Assembly (NCBI GenBank): GCA_009772895.1
Contig: WOUP01000002.1
Location: forward strand, 406,264 to 470,263
Direction of reading: 5' to 3'
DNA: 64,000 nucleotides
DNA from: Puniceicoccaceae bacterium 5H
Lineage (GTDB): Bacteria > Verrucomicrobiota > Verrucomicrobiia > Opitutales > Oceanipulchritudinaceae
The notes under the pieces were generated by a model. The model saw only the letters and a list, made by a program, of their open reading frames with translations, ran no database searches and was not told the DNA's origin. A program made the position numbers and the translations under genes. This document shows, one piece after another, positions 45,184 through 53,637 of this stretch (position 1 is the stretch's first letter; the number at the start of each line of letters is the position of its first letter).

Positions 45184-45921
45184 CTAGATGCCCAGCTTGG
45201 TCTTGAACGACTGGGCGGCGCGGCGCGACATCTGCACTCGGGTGCCGTCCTTCAGCGTCACCAGCATGCCGCCGTTGAACCAGGGCTGGATGTGCTTGAT
45301 CCACTTGAGGTTGATGATCTGCTTGCGGTTGGCGCGGTAAAACATCTTGGCCGGCAGGCGCTGCTCCAGGTAGTTGAGCGTGCGGCTGATCAGGGGCTTT
45401 TCGTCGTCGAAGAACATGCGCACGTAGTTGTCCTCGCTCTCCATCAGGCGCAGGCGCTCGTATTCGACAAACCAGCAGCTGTCGCCGTCCTTGATGAAGA
45501 TCTGGTCGTAGTCGTTGTTTTCGTTGAAGGTGGTGGCGGCGCTGGTGATGCGCTGATATTTCTCCAGTCGCACGCGCACGGCCTCCAGCAGATCCTTGGG
45601 CTGAAACGGCTTGGTGATGTAGTCGTCCGCGCCGAGGCCCAGGCCCTCGCGCACGTCGGCGGGGTCGGTCTTGGCCGTGAGGAAGATAAAGGGAATGATG
45701 GCGGTCGCGGGATCGCTCTGCATCGCCTCAAAAACCGCAAAACCGTCCACGTCGGGCATCATGATGTCCGAGATGATCAGGTCGGGCGCATCCTTGCGGG
45801 CGCGCTCGATGCCCTCGCGGCCGTCACCGGCGGTCAATACTTCGTAGCCGTTGGCTTCGAGCAGGTCTACGAGGGGCAGGCGTACCTGTTCGTCATCTTC
45901 GAGCACCAGGATCTTGGTCAT
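45184..45921 (-). CDS. LytTR-family response regulator
   Basis: A 245-residue transcription factor. The receiver domain (1-122) has VLEDDEQ and phospho-Asp in LIISDIMMPDVDG, a Thr in IFLTAKT and Lys in YITKPFQ. A LytTR DNA-binding domain covers about 145-245: MESEDNYVRMFFDDEK, then the LPAKMFYRANRKQIINL block and VQMSRRAAQSFKTKL. It begins 14 bases after the LOV-kinase gene, so the pair is almost surely cognate. LytTR proteins bind direct repeats, and a matching one lies 33 bases upstream of this gene's stop, in front of the FAS1 gene. Confidence 0.94.
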   Translation of the reverse strand: MTKILVLEDDEQVRLPLVDLLEANGYEVLTAGDGREGIERARKDAPDLIISDIMMPDVDGFAVFEAMQSDPATAIIPFIFLTAKTDPADVREGLGLGADDYITKPFQPKDLLEAVRVRLEKYQRITSAATTFNENNDYDQIFIKDGDSCWFVEYERLRLMESEDNYVRMFFDDEKPLISRTLNYLEQRLPAKMFYRANRKQIINLKWIKHIQPWFNGGMLVTLKDGTRVQMSRRAAQSFKTKLGI

Positions 45922-45935
45922 AAATACGGGGAGGT

Positions 45936-47081
45936 TCAGGCTGTGGGTTGGGCGGCGGGGAGGAGGACACGGAAAGCCGTGCCGCGCCGTTCTTCGCTTT
46001 CGAAAGTGATCTCGCCCCCATGTAATTCGGCTGAGCGTTTGACGATATTAAGGCCCAGGCCCGTGCCTTGGATCTGGCCGACGTTGGAGGCGCGGTGGAA
46101 GGGCTGGAACAGGTCGCGTTGTTCTTGCGGGGGGATGCCGATGCCGCGGTCGCGCACCTCGAACCACAGGCGGTCGCGCTCTCGCCCGAGGCGGAAGTCC
46201 ACCGGCTCGTTCGCGGGCGAATACTTGATCGCGTTGCTCAGGAGGTTGTAGAGGATGTGGCTGAGCAGGTTTTCATCGAGCAGGTAGGCTTCTGCTGGAT
46301 CGACCGAGGCCTGCCATTCGATCCGGCGGCCAGGGTAGGTGTGGGTAAATTCCTCCACCAGGTTTTCGCAAAACGACACCGGCTGCAGCGGGGCGGGGGT
46401 GAAGGGCAGCTTGCCTGCTTCGGCCCGGCTGACCAGCAGCACTTGGTCGAGCAAGCCGTTCATGCGGCGCAGGGCCTGCTCGATGTTCACGAAGTGGCGT
46501 TGACGCTTTTCGTCGGTCAAGCGGTCGCCGTAGTCGCGCACGAAAGAGGCGGAGCCGCCGATCGCGGTGAGCGGGGTGCGAAACTCGTGGCTGACCATGC
46601 GCAGGAAGCGGGTCTTGATCTCGTTCAGCTCTCGTTCGCGCGCCAGGGCCTTCCGCGTCTCTTCCTCGGCGCGGATGCGCTCGGTCACGTTGTGCTGGAT
46701 GCCGATGAAGTGCGTCAGCTCCCCCGCCGCACTGTAGACGGGCGAGATGTAGAGCTCGTTGTAAAAGAGTTCGCCCGTCTTGCGGTAATTGCGCAGCAGC
46801 ACGTTGCAGTGCTTGCCTTGTGCCAGCGCCTGGCGCAGTTCCTTCAAGCCCTCCTGATCGCGGTCGTCGCGCTGCAGAAAGCGGCAGTTGCGCCCCACCA
46901 CCTCCTCCGGCTCATAGCCGGTGAGCAGGCTGAAGCCCTTGGAGATGAACACGAGCGGCGTATCGGGCTGTCGCGCATCGGCAATGGTGACGCCAGTGCC
47001 ATGGTCCACGCTCTCGATGGCGTGCAGGTAGACACCCATGTCCAATTCGGGTGCGATTCGAGCGGGTTGAAACTCTGGCAT
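45936..47081 (-). CDS. LOV-domain (blue-light) sensor histidine kinase
   Basis: A soluble 381-residue kinase. With the ATG at 47081 as start, the LOV domain spans about 18-135. It carries the photo-adduct cysteine (Cys66) in GRNCRFLQ and the flavin-contacting Asn98, Asn108 and Gln129 (FIGIQHNVTER). The first three have the same spacing as in B. subtilis YtvA. A short helix leads to HisKA (phospho-His165, MVSHEFRTPL) and the ATPase domain (NLLSNAIKYSP, DRGIGIP, GTGLGLNIVKRSAELH). LOV kinases bind FMN and change activity in blue light. A TTG-initiated extension to 47186 is unlikely; an ATG at 47093 is possible. Its partner is the LytTR regulator downstream. Confidence 0.93.
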   Translation of the reverse strand: MPEFQPARIAPELDMGVYLHAIESVDHGTGVTIADARQPDTPLVFISKGFSLLTGYEPEEVVGRNCRFLQRDDRDQEGLKELRQALAQGKHCNVLLRNYRKTGELFYNELYISPVYSAAGELTHFIGIQHNVTERIRAEEETRKALARERELNEIKTRFLRMVSHEFRTPLTAIGGSASFVRDYGDRLTDEKRQRHFVNIEQALRRMNGLLDQVLLVSRAEAGKLPFTPAPLQPVSFCENLVEEFTHTYPGRRIEWQASVDPAEAYLLDENLLSHILYNLLSNAIKYSPANEPVDFRLGRERDRLWFEVRDRGIGIPPQEQRDLFQPFHRASNVGQIQGTGLGLNIVKRSAELHGGEITFESEERRGTAFRVLLPAAQPTA

Positions 47082-47269
47082 CGTTTTCCGCATTAAAGGG
47101 GATAGAAAAACAGGGGAGGGCTGGAAGCAACCGGTGACTGGGTCGATGGTTGGGAAGGGCGGGCGATCGGTTCCAGAAGCCGTCAAATGATGCCGCCGTT
47201 CTTGAATGATCGCAGTCCCTATGTTACTTCCCCTTCACGCCTGCACGCAAACCTTCGATCATCCTGAAG

Positions 47270-49057
47270 ATGTTAAAGTTCGGAAACTGGTTCTCCCGCT
47301 CCTGTCTGTTATTGCTCACGGCCGCCGCGCCCGCACTCTCCCACGCGGAACAAAGCTTCCCGCCCGAAGACTGGCAGGAGCAGGCCGATCCGCTCGCGAG
47401 CCCCGATGCCATGATCGGCGGCAGCATCTCCGTCTACGCGGGCGATTATCCGAAGAGTTTCAATTACTATCTGGATAACAACGTCCTCTCCAGCCTCGTC
47501 TTCAACCTGATGTATCCCACGATTCTGGACATCAACCCGCTGACGAAGGAGTTCATGCCCGGCATCGCCGACCGCTGGACCATCGGGGACGACAAGAAGA
47601 CCTTTACCTTTCACCTCGACGAGCGCGCGGAGTGGAGCGACGGCGAGCCCGTGACGGCGGAGGACATCCTCTGGACCTTCGACACGATCATGGACGACAA
47701 GAACCTCACCGGCGTGCACAAGGTGGGGCTCGAGACCTTTGAGCGCCCGGAGGTGATCGACGAGCGCACGATCCGCTTCACCGCCAAGGAGGTCCACTGG
47801 CGCAACCAGCTGGTGCTGGCGACCTTTAACGTGATGCCGAAGCACGCCTTCGAGGACCAGGATTTCAACCTCGTGAACTTCGAGTTTCCGGTCGTGGGCG
47901 GGCCCTACAAGCTGGGGCGGGTGGCCGAGGGGCGCTACCTGCGCATGGAACGCCGCGACGACTGGTGGGGCTTCGACCGGCCCTCCACCGAGGGCACGAT
48001 GAATTTCGAGACGGTGGAGCTGCGCTTCTACCCCGACCAGGAGCAAGCCTTCGACGCCTTCAAGAAGGGCGAGATCGACCTCTACCAGGTCTACACCTCC
48101 TCTCGCTGGGTGCGTGAAACCTCGGGCGAGGCCTACGACAAGAACTGGATCATCAAGCAGCAGGTCTACAACTACGATCCGGTCGGCTTCCAGGGCTTCG
48201 CGATGAACCTGCGCCGCAAGCCCTTCGACGACCTGCGCGTGCGCAAGGCGCTCGCTTATCTGCTCGACCGCGAGAAGATGAACGAGACGATCATGTACAA
48301 CCAGTATTTCCTGCAGAGCTCCTACTATGAGGACCTGTACGATCGCTCGAAGGAAAGCCCGAACCCGACCTTCAATTTCGACAAGCAGAAGGCCCGGGAG
48401 CTGCTCAAGGAAGCCGGCTGGAAGGTGAACCCCGAGACGGGCATCCTCGAGAAGAATGGTCGCCCCTTCGAGATCACGTTCCTGACCCGCGACGCCAGCA
48501 GCGACAAGTTTCTCGTCATTTACCAGCAGGACCTCAAGGACGTGGGCATCCGCCTCAAAATCGAGCGCAAGGACTGGGCGGCGTGGTTGAAGGATATGGA
48601 CGATTTCAACTTCGACATGACCTGGGCCGCCTGGGGCGCTTCGCTCTGGCGCGATCCCGAGGGCATGTGGGCCTCCAAGGAGGCCGAGCGCACCAGCGGC
48701 AACAACGTCACGGGCTTCAAGAGCGACCGCGTCGACAAGCTGATCGAGCAGCAAAAGACGATCTTCGACGTGGAAGAGCGCGACGACATCGTGCGCGAGA
48801 TCGACCAGATCGTGACCAGCCAGGTGCCCTACGTGCTACTCTGGAACATCGACTACACGCGCCTGCTCTACTGGAACAAGTTTGGCATGCCCGACACGAT
48901 TCTCAGCAAATACGGCGACGGCTTTTCCGCGATCACCTACTGGTGGTATGACGACTATGCTGCCGCCGACCTCAAGCAGGCCATGAAGGACGGTCGCGCC
49001 CTCCCGGGCAAGGACTTCAAGGTCAAATTCGACGAATGGTTCGAAGGTGAAGAGTAA
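47270..49057 (+). CDS. yejA: Oligopeptide ABC transporter substrate-binding protein
   Basis: Periplasmic family-5 binding protein of 595 residues. The signal peptide is WFSRSCLLLLTAAAPALSHA. The binding-protein fold begins near GGSISVYAGDYPKSFNYYLD. The family signature LDERAEWSDGEPVTAEDILW lies near residue 125. The order binding protein, two permeases, double ATPase is the yejABEF arrangement, known for peptide uptake. A palindromic repeat element lies between its stop and yejB. The gene is divergent from the LOV kinase, with 188 bases between the start codons. Confidence 0.92.
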   Translation: MLKFGNWFSRSCLLLLTAAAPALSHAEQSFPPEDWQEQADPLASPDAMIGGSISVYAGDYPKSFNYYLDNNVLSSLVFNLMYPTILDINPLTKEFMPGIADRWTIGDDKKTFTFHLDERAEWSDGEPVTAEDILWTFDTIMDDKNLTGVHKVGLETFERPEVIDERTIRFTAKEVHWRNQLVLATFNVMPKHAFEDQDFNLVNFEFPVVGGPYKLGRVAEGRYLRMERRDDWWGFDRPSTEGTMNFETVELRFYPDQEQAFDAFKKGEIDLYQVYTSSRWVRETSGEAYDKNWIIKQQVYNYDPVGFQGFAMNLRRKPFDDLRVRKALAYLLDREKMNETIMYNQYFLQSSYYEDLYDRSKESPNPTFNFDKQKARELLKEAGWKVNPETGILEKNGRPFEITFLTRDASSDKFLVIYQQDLKDVGIRLKIERKDWAAWLKDMDDFNFDMTWAAWGASLWRDPEGMWASKEAERTSGNNVTGFKSDRVDKLIEQQKTIFDVEERDDIVREIDQIVTSQVPYVLLWNIDYTRLLYWNKFGMPDTILSKYGDGFSAITYWWYDDYAAADLKQAMKDGRALPGKDFKVKFDEWFEGEE

Positions 49058-49065
49058 CGATGAAG

Positions 49066-49183
49066 ATTTAACAGAAGAACACCAAGCGCACTAAGAACAA
49101 TAAATGATGTTTCAGAACACGTTGAAATGGATGCCCTTCTTCTCCAATCCGCTCTTCGTGTTCTTTGCGTCCTTCTGTTAAAT
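49066..49183. repeat. Palindromic repeat (TTTAACAGAAG type), copy 1
   Basis: 118-base inverted repeat filling the yejA-yejB gap. The left arm begins ATTTAACAGAAGAACACC. The right arm, read in reverse complement, begins ATTTAACAGAAGGACGCAAA. The consensus of both arms is TTTAACAGAAGRACRC plus AAG. A related element lies at 51836. Confidence 0.8.
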
Positions 49184-49201
49184 ACCTTCTTCCATTTCTG
49201 A

Positions 49202-50236
49202 ATGGAGCGACTTAGCTACTTTATCCGCCGACTGCTGTTGGTGATTCCGACCTTTATCGGGATTACGCTCAGCACGTTCATCCTGATCCAGTTCGTGCCG
49301 GGCGGACCGGTGGAGCAGGCGATCATCCAGATGCGTGGGCTCCAGAATGCCCAGGGCGCGAATGCCTCGCAGGCGATCTCGGAGCGGCAACGTCAGGCGA
49401 TCGAGGAACACTTCGGCTTCGATCAGCCCATTCACGTGCGCTATTGGAACTGGCTGGTGCACGACAAGATGGGCATGACGGTGCGCTCCTATAAATACAG
49501 CAATAAAACCGTTTGGGAGCTGATCAGCGAGCGCTTTCCCATCTCGCTCACCTTCGGCCTCACCGGCTTCTTCCTCAGCTATCTCGTCTGTATACCGCTG
49601 GGCATCGGCAAGGCTTTGCGCAACGGCTCGCATTTCGATTTATGGTCGAGCGTCATTGTCTTTGTCGGCTACGCCATCCCGCCCTTCGCCTTCGGGATGC
49701 TGCTCAAGCTGTTTTTCGCGGGCACCTCGCCGCACTTCTTCGACTGGTTCCCCATCGGCGGCTTCCGCAGCGACAACTGGGCGCAGCTCTCGCTGTGGGG
49801 CAAGATCACCGACCAGTTGCACCACATGGCGCTGCCGCTGCTGTGCTACCTCATCGGCAACTTCGCGGTGCTCACCCTGCTGATGAAAAACTCGCTGCTC
49901 GACCAAATCGGCCAGGACTATATCCGCACGGTCATCGCCAAGGGCGGCACGCTGCGCCGGGCCATCTGGCTGCACGCGCTGCGCAACGCCATGATCCCTA
50001 TCGCGACCGGCATCGGCAGCATCTTCACGCTCATGTTTGCCGGCGCGGTGCTGATCGAGCGCGTCTTCAACATCCCTGGCATGGGCCTGTTGAGCCTCGA
50101 TGCGATCGTCAGCCGCGACTACATGGTCTTCATGGGCATCCTGGCGTTGACCTCCCTGCTGGGGCTCTTGGGCCGTATCTTTTCCGACTTCTGTTACGCG
50201 CTGATCGACCCGCGCATTACCTTTGAGCGAAACTGA
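49202..50236 (+). CDS. yejB: Oligopeptide ABC transporter permease
   Basis: Inner-membrane permease of 344 residues with six predicted helices. The first is RRLLLVIPTFIGITLSTFIL. The N-terminal TMP_PD_N segment covers 1-120 and the binding-protein-dependent transport fold covers the remainder. The EAA-like loop contacting the ATPase is at YIRTVIAKGGTLRRAIWLHALRN (about 238-260, quoted in part by position). It overlaps yejE by one base (TGATG). A repeat element precedes it, so its expression relative to yejA may be set by mRNA processing. Confidence 0.93.
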   Translation: MERLSYFIRRLLLVIPTFIGITLSTFILIQFVPGGPVEQAIIQMRGLQNAQGANASQAISERQRQAIEEHFGFDQPIHVRYWNWLVHDKMGMTVRSYKYSNKTVWELISERFPISLTFGLTGFFLSYLVCIPLGIGKALRNGSHFDLWSSVIVFVGYAIPPFAFGMLLKLFFAGTSPHFFDWFPIGGFRSDNWAQLSLWGKITDQLHHMALPLLCYLIGNFAVLTLLMKNSLLDQIGQDYIRTVIAKGGTLRRAIWLHALRNAMIPIATGIGSIFTLMFAGAVLIERVFNIPGMGLLSLDAIVSRDYMVFMGILALTSLLGLLGRIFSDFCYALIDPRITFERN

Positions 50237-51825
50237 TGCTGGGCCGTTGGATAGATCCCATTACCCGCCGCCGCTGGCAGCGTTTTTGTCGCACCCGGCG
50301 CGCGTTTTATTCCCTCTGGGCGCTGGTGCTGCTCTACGTGGTGGGCCTGTGCGCCAACTTCCTCGCCAACGACAAGCCGTTGGTGGTGCGCTACGAGGGC
50401 GACTGGTATTTCCCGGTCTTCTTTTTCTATCCGGGCACGGATTTCGGCGGCGAGCTGAGCACCCGGGTCGACTACAAGGATCTGGCGCAGGAGGCGCGCT
50501 TTGCAGACGAGTCGGGCAACTGGATGGTCTTTGCGCCGCTGCCGTTTGGCCCCCACGAAAACATCCCGCCGGCCGACATCGACGCGGGCCAGACGATCCA
50601 GGTGTCGTTCTTCCGCGAGCCGCACGTGGCGTCCGTCGATCTCAACGACGAGCTGGAGATCCGTCGCGCGCAGTCCCCGGAGTTTTTCTTTGGCGGCAGT
50701 GACCTGCGCGAGATCCGGGGCACGGCCTTCGGCGACTACTGGAGGGTCGGCGACGACTTCAAGCAGGCGGTGGCGCGCCGCTTCGACAACCAGCCCGCCG
50801 GGGCCATCACAGTGCTGGCGACGAATCCCAGCGATGAGCAAGTCGAGTTGTCGCTCTCGCCTTTCGAGCCCCGGAGCCGTGCACCCAAGATCGTGCGCGT
50901 TTTGCTGCGCGAAGCCGGGGTGGAAGGGCGGAACCAGGAGGTGAGCTTCAACGCGGCGGGCGAGGCGGTCTCGGAGCTGCCGACGCTCTGGCAAGATCTC
51001 TCCGAAAACGACCGTCAGATGGTGCTGGCCGGTGTGCAGGACCGCTTTACGGGTCTGGTGCCCGACGAGCGCGTGAGCCTTGGCGGGGCCACTTACCGCG
51101 TGCGTTTCAGCCGGGAAGACGTGGCCTATCCCTTCCGCCCGACGCATGAGCACCCGCTGGGGCTCGACAACGCGGGTCGTGACGTGCTCGCACGCATCCT
51201 CTACGCGCTGCGCATTTCATTGAATTTCGGCTTCCTGCTGGTGATCGCGACAATGGTCGTCGGCACGATCATCGGCGGCGTGCAAGGCTACTCGGCGGGC
51301 TGGCTCGACTTGATTGGGCAGCGTCTGATCGAGATCTGGGAGTCTCTGCCGTTCCTCTACGTCATCATCCTGCTCGGCTCGGTCTTCGGGCAGAGCTTCG
51401 GACTGCTGCTGCTCGTTTACGCGCTTTTCAACTGGATCGGCATCTCCTACTACATGCGCGGGGAGTTCCTGAAGTTGCGCAAGCAGCCCTTTATCGAAGC
51501 CGCTCGCGTGATGGGCATCCCGCCGGTCAAGATCATGTGGCGCCACATGCTGCCCAACTCGCTCGTGCCGCTGATCACGTTTTTCCCGTTCTCGCTCGTG
51601 GGGGCCATCAGCGTGCTCACCGCGCTCGACTACCTCGGCTTCGGTCTGCCGCCGCCCACGCCCAGCTGGGGCGAGCTGCTCTCCCAGGCGCAGGAGCATC
51701 CCTATGCCTGGTGGCTCATCCTTTATCCCGCCGTGGCGCTCTTCATCGTGCTGCTGCTGACCGTCTTCATCGGTGAAGGCATCCGCAGCGCCTTCGATCC
51801 GAGAGTCGCGAACCGCATTGAATAA
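50236..51825 (+). CDS. yejE: Oligopeptide ABC transporter permease with a large periplasmic insertion
   Basis: Permease of 529 residues, against about 341 in E. coli. The N-terminus is clearly YejE-like (AFYSLWALVLLYVVG, then NDKPLVVRYEGDWYFP). So is the part from about residue 305 (HPLGLDNAGRDVLARILY) through the EAA loop at EAARVMGIPPVKIMWRHMLP. In between, about residues 110-292 form an extra, probably periplasmic, beta-rich domain (ADIDAGQTIQVSFF, ITVLATNPSDEQVELSLSPF) that I do not recognise. It may contact the binding protein or the cell wall. The ATG overlaps the yejB stop. Confidence 0.92.
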   Translation: MLGRWIDPITRRRWQRFCRTRRAFYSLWALVLLYVVGLCANFLANDKPLVVRYEGDWYFPVFFFYPGTDFGGELSTRVDYKDLAQEARFADESGNWMVFAPLPFGPHENIPPADIDAGQTIQVSFFREPHVASVDLNDELEIRRAQSPEFFFGGSDLREIRGTAFGDYWRVGDDFKQAVARRFDNQPAGAITVLATNPSDEQVELSLSPFEPRSRAPKIVRVLLREAGVEGRNQEVSFNAAGEAVSELPTLWQDLSENDRQMVLAGVQDRFTGLVPDERVSLGGATYRVRFSREDVAYPFRPTHEHPLGLDNAGRDVLARILYALRISLNFGFLLVIATMVVGTIIGGVQGYSAGWLDLIGQRLIEIWESLPFLYVIILLGSVFGQSFGLLLLVYALFNWIGISYYMRGEFLKLRKQPFIEAARVMGIPPVKIMWRHMLPNSLVPLITFFPFSLVGAISVLTALDYLGFGLPPPTPSWGELLSQAQEHPYAWWLILYPAVALFIVLLLTVFIGEGIRSAFDPRVANRIE

Positions 51826-51835
51826 CTTTAATTGG

Positions 51836-51962
51836 AACAGGCGTGAAGAATAGGGAGGCATTTAAAACAGAAGAACACAAAGACCACCAAGGGAATGAAA
51901 CAAAAATCTAGAGTTTAGTGCCCTGGGTGTTCTTCTGTTAAAAACGCTTATTCACGCCTGTT
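51836..51962. repeat. Palindromic repeat (TTTAACAGAAG type), copy 2
   Basis: 127-base element in the yejE-yejF gap. The outermost arms AACAGGCGTGAA (51836-51847) and TTCACGCCTGTT (51951-51962) pair perfectly over 12 bp. Inside are TTTAAAACAGAAGAACACAA and, on the other strand, TTTTTAACAGAAGAACACCC. The core matches copy 1 at 49066. Confidence 0.82.
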
Positions 51963-51978
51963 TGAAATAACTCCAACC

Positions 51979-53628
51979 ATGTCCGAACCACCACCGCTTC
52001 TCCACGTCCAGGACCTCCGCGTGCGTTTCCGCACGGAGGATGCCACGGTGTTGGCGGTCGATGGCGTGAGCTTTGAGGTGCGCCCGGGCGAGACCCTGGG
52101 GCTGGTGGGCGAATCCGGCAGCGGCAAGTCCGTGACCGCGATGAGCCTGTTGCAGTTGATCCCCAAGCCCAGCGGCACGATCGAGGGCGGGCAGGCGCAG
52201 TTTCAGGGGCAGGACTTGCTCCAGCTGCAACCGAGCGTCTTGCGCCAGGTGCGGGGGCGCAAGATCGGTATCATCTTTCAGGAGCCGATGACCGCGCTTT
52301 CGCCGCTGCACACCGTGGGGCGTCAGCTGATCGAGACCCTGCGCCTCCACCAGACGCTGTCGAAGGAGGCGGCGCGCAAGATCGCGGTCGAGTGGCTGGA
52401 CAAGGTCGGCATTCCGCAGGCGGAGGAGCGCATGGACAGCTTCCCGTTTCAGCTCTCCGGAGGGATGCGCCAGCGCGTAATGATCGCGATGGTGCTGATG
52501 CTCGACCCGGACCTGATCATCGCCGACGAGCCGACCACGGCCCTCGATGTGACCACCCAGCGCGGCATCTTCGAGCTGATCCTGCGCATGAAGCGGCCGG
52601 ACTCCGCGATGCTCTTCATCACGCACGACATGGGCGTGATCTGGCAGCTGTGCGACCGCGTGGTGGTGATGAAAAAGGGCAACCTGGTGGAGCAGGGCGA
52701 CGTGCGTCAGATCTTCGACCACCCGGAGCACCCTTACACCCGGCAGCTACTCTCCGCCGTGCCGCGCATCACCGATGCCAGCCGCCGCGCCGCCCAGCCC
52801 GAGCCGCCGCCGGAGCCGCTGATCCGCATCGAACACCTCAAGACCTGGTTCCCGATCAAGCGCGGCCTGCTGGCCCTGACCAAGGGACACGTCAAGGCGG
52901 TCGACGACGTGAGCCTCGACATCCGGCCCGGCGAAATCCTCGCCCTGGTGGGTGAGTCCGGCAGCGGCAAGAGCACGCTCGCGCGCACGATCCTCGGTCT
53001 GGAACAGGCGACTGCCGGCAGCATCCACTTTCGCGGCCAGGACCTCACCCAGTTGGGGCCCAAAGCTTTTCGCCCGTTGCGGGCCGACCTGCAGATGGTC
53101 TTTCAGGACCCCTTTTCGTCGCTCAACCCGCGCATGACCGTGCGCAATATCCTGACCGAAGGGCTGAAGGAGCACGGTCAGCTCGAGGGCGACCGCAGCG
53201 AGGTCGCGGCCCAGCTGCTGCGCGAGGTGGAGCTGGAGCCTGAGCACCAATGGCGCTACCCGCACGAGTTTTCCGGCGGCCAGCGCCAGCGCATCTGCAT
53301 CGCACGCGCCCTCTCGCTCAAGCCCAAGTTCATCGTCTGCGACGAAGCGGTCTCGGCGCTCGACGTGACGGTGCAGGCCCGCGTGATCGACCTGTTGCTG
53401 GGGCTGCAGGAAAAGCACGGCCTCACCTACCTTTTCGTCTCGCACGACCTCAGTGTGGTCAAGCGCATCGCCGACCGCACCGCCGTCATGCGCCACGGTA
53501 AAATCGTGGAAATGGGCCCCACCAGCGAGGTGATCGGCAACCCGCAGCACGCCTACACCCAGTCCCTGCTCGCCGCTGTGCCCGTGCCGGGCGACGAAGC
53601 CTCCCGCGAAAGCCTGCGGCAGGGGTGA
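51979..53628 (+). CDS. yejF: Oligopeptide ABC transporter, fused double ATPase
   Basis: A 549-residue protein with two complete nucleotide-binding domains. The first has Walker A GESGSGKSVT, signature LSGGMRQRV and Walker B LIIADEPTTALD. The second has GESGSGKSTL, FSGGQRQRI and VCDEAVSALD. Each ends with an oligopeptide-ABC C-terminal segment (HPYTRQLLSAVP; HAYTQSLLAAVP). It powers YejBE. It starts 16 bases after a palindromic repeat and ends convergent with tamA, 9 bases apart. Confidence 0.95.
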   Translation: MSEPPPLLHVQDLRVRFRTEDATVLAVDGVSFEVRPGETLGLVGESGSGKSVTAMSLLQLIPKPSGTIEGGQAQFQGQDLLQLQPSVLRQVRGRKIGIIFQEPMTALSPLHTVGRQLIETLRLHQTLSKEAARKIAVEWLDKVGIPQAEERMDSFPFQLSGGMRQRVMIAMVLMLDPDLIIADEPTTALDVTTQRGIFELILRMKRPDSAMLFITHDMGVIWQLCDRVVVMKKGNLVEQGDVRQIFDHPEHPYTRQLLSAVPRITDASRRAAQPEPPPEPLIRIEHLKTWFPIKRGLLALTKGHVKAVDDVSLDIRPGEILALVGESGSGKSTLARTILGLEQATAGSIHFRGQDLTQLGPKAFRPLRADLQMVFQDPFSSLNPRMTVRNILTEGLKEHGQLEGDRSEVAAQLLREVELEPEHQWRYPHEFSGGQRQRICIARALSLKPKFIVCDEAVSALDVTVQARVIDLLLGLQEKHGLTYLFVSHDLSVVKRIADRTAVMRHGKIVEMGPTSEVIGNPQHAYTQSLLAAVPVPGDEASRESLRQG

Positions 53629-53637
53629 GGAGCGCTC

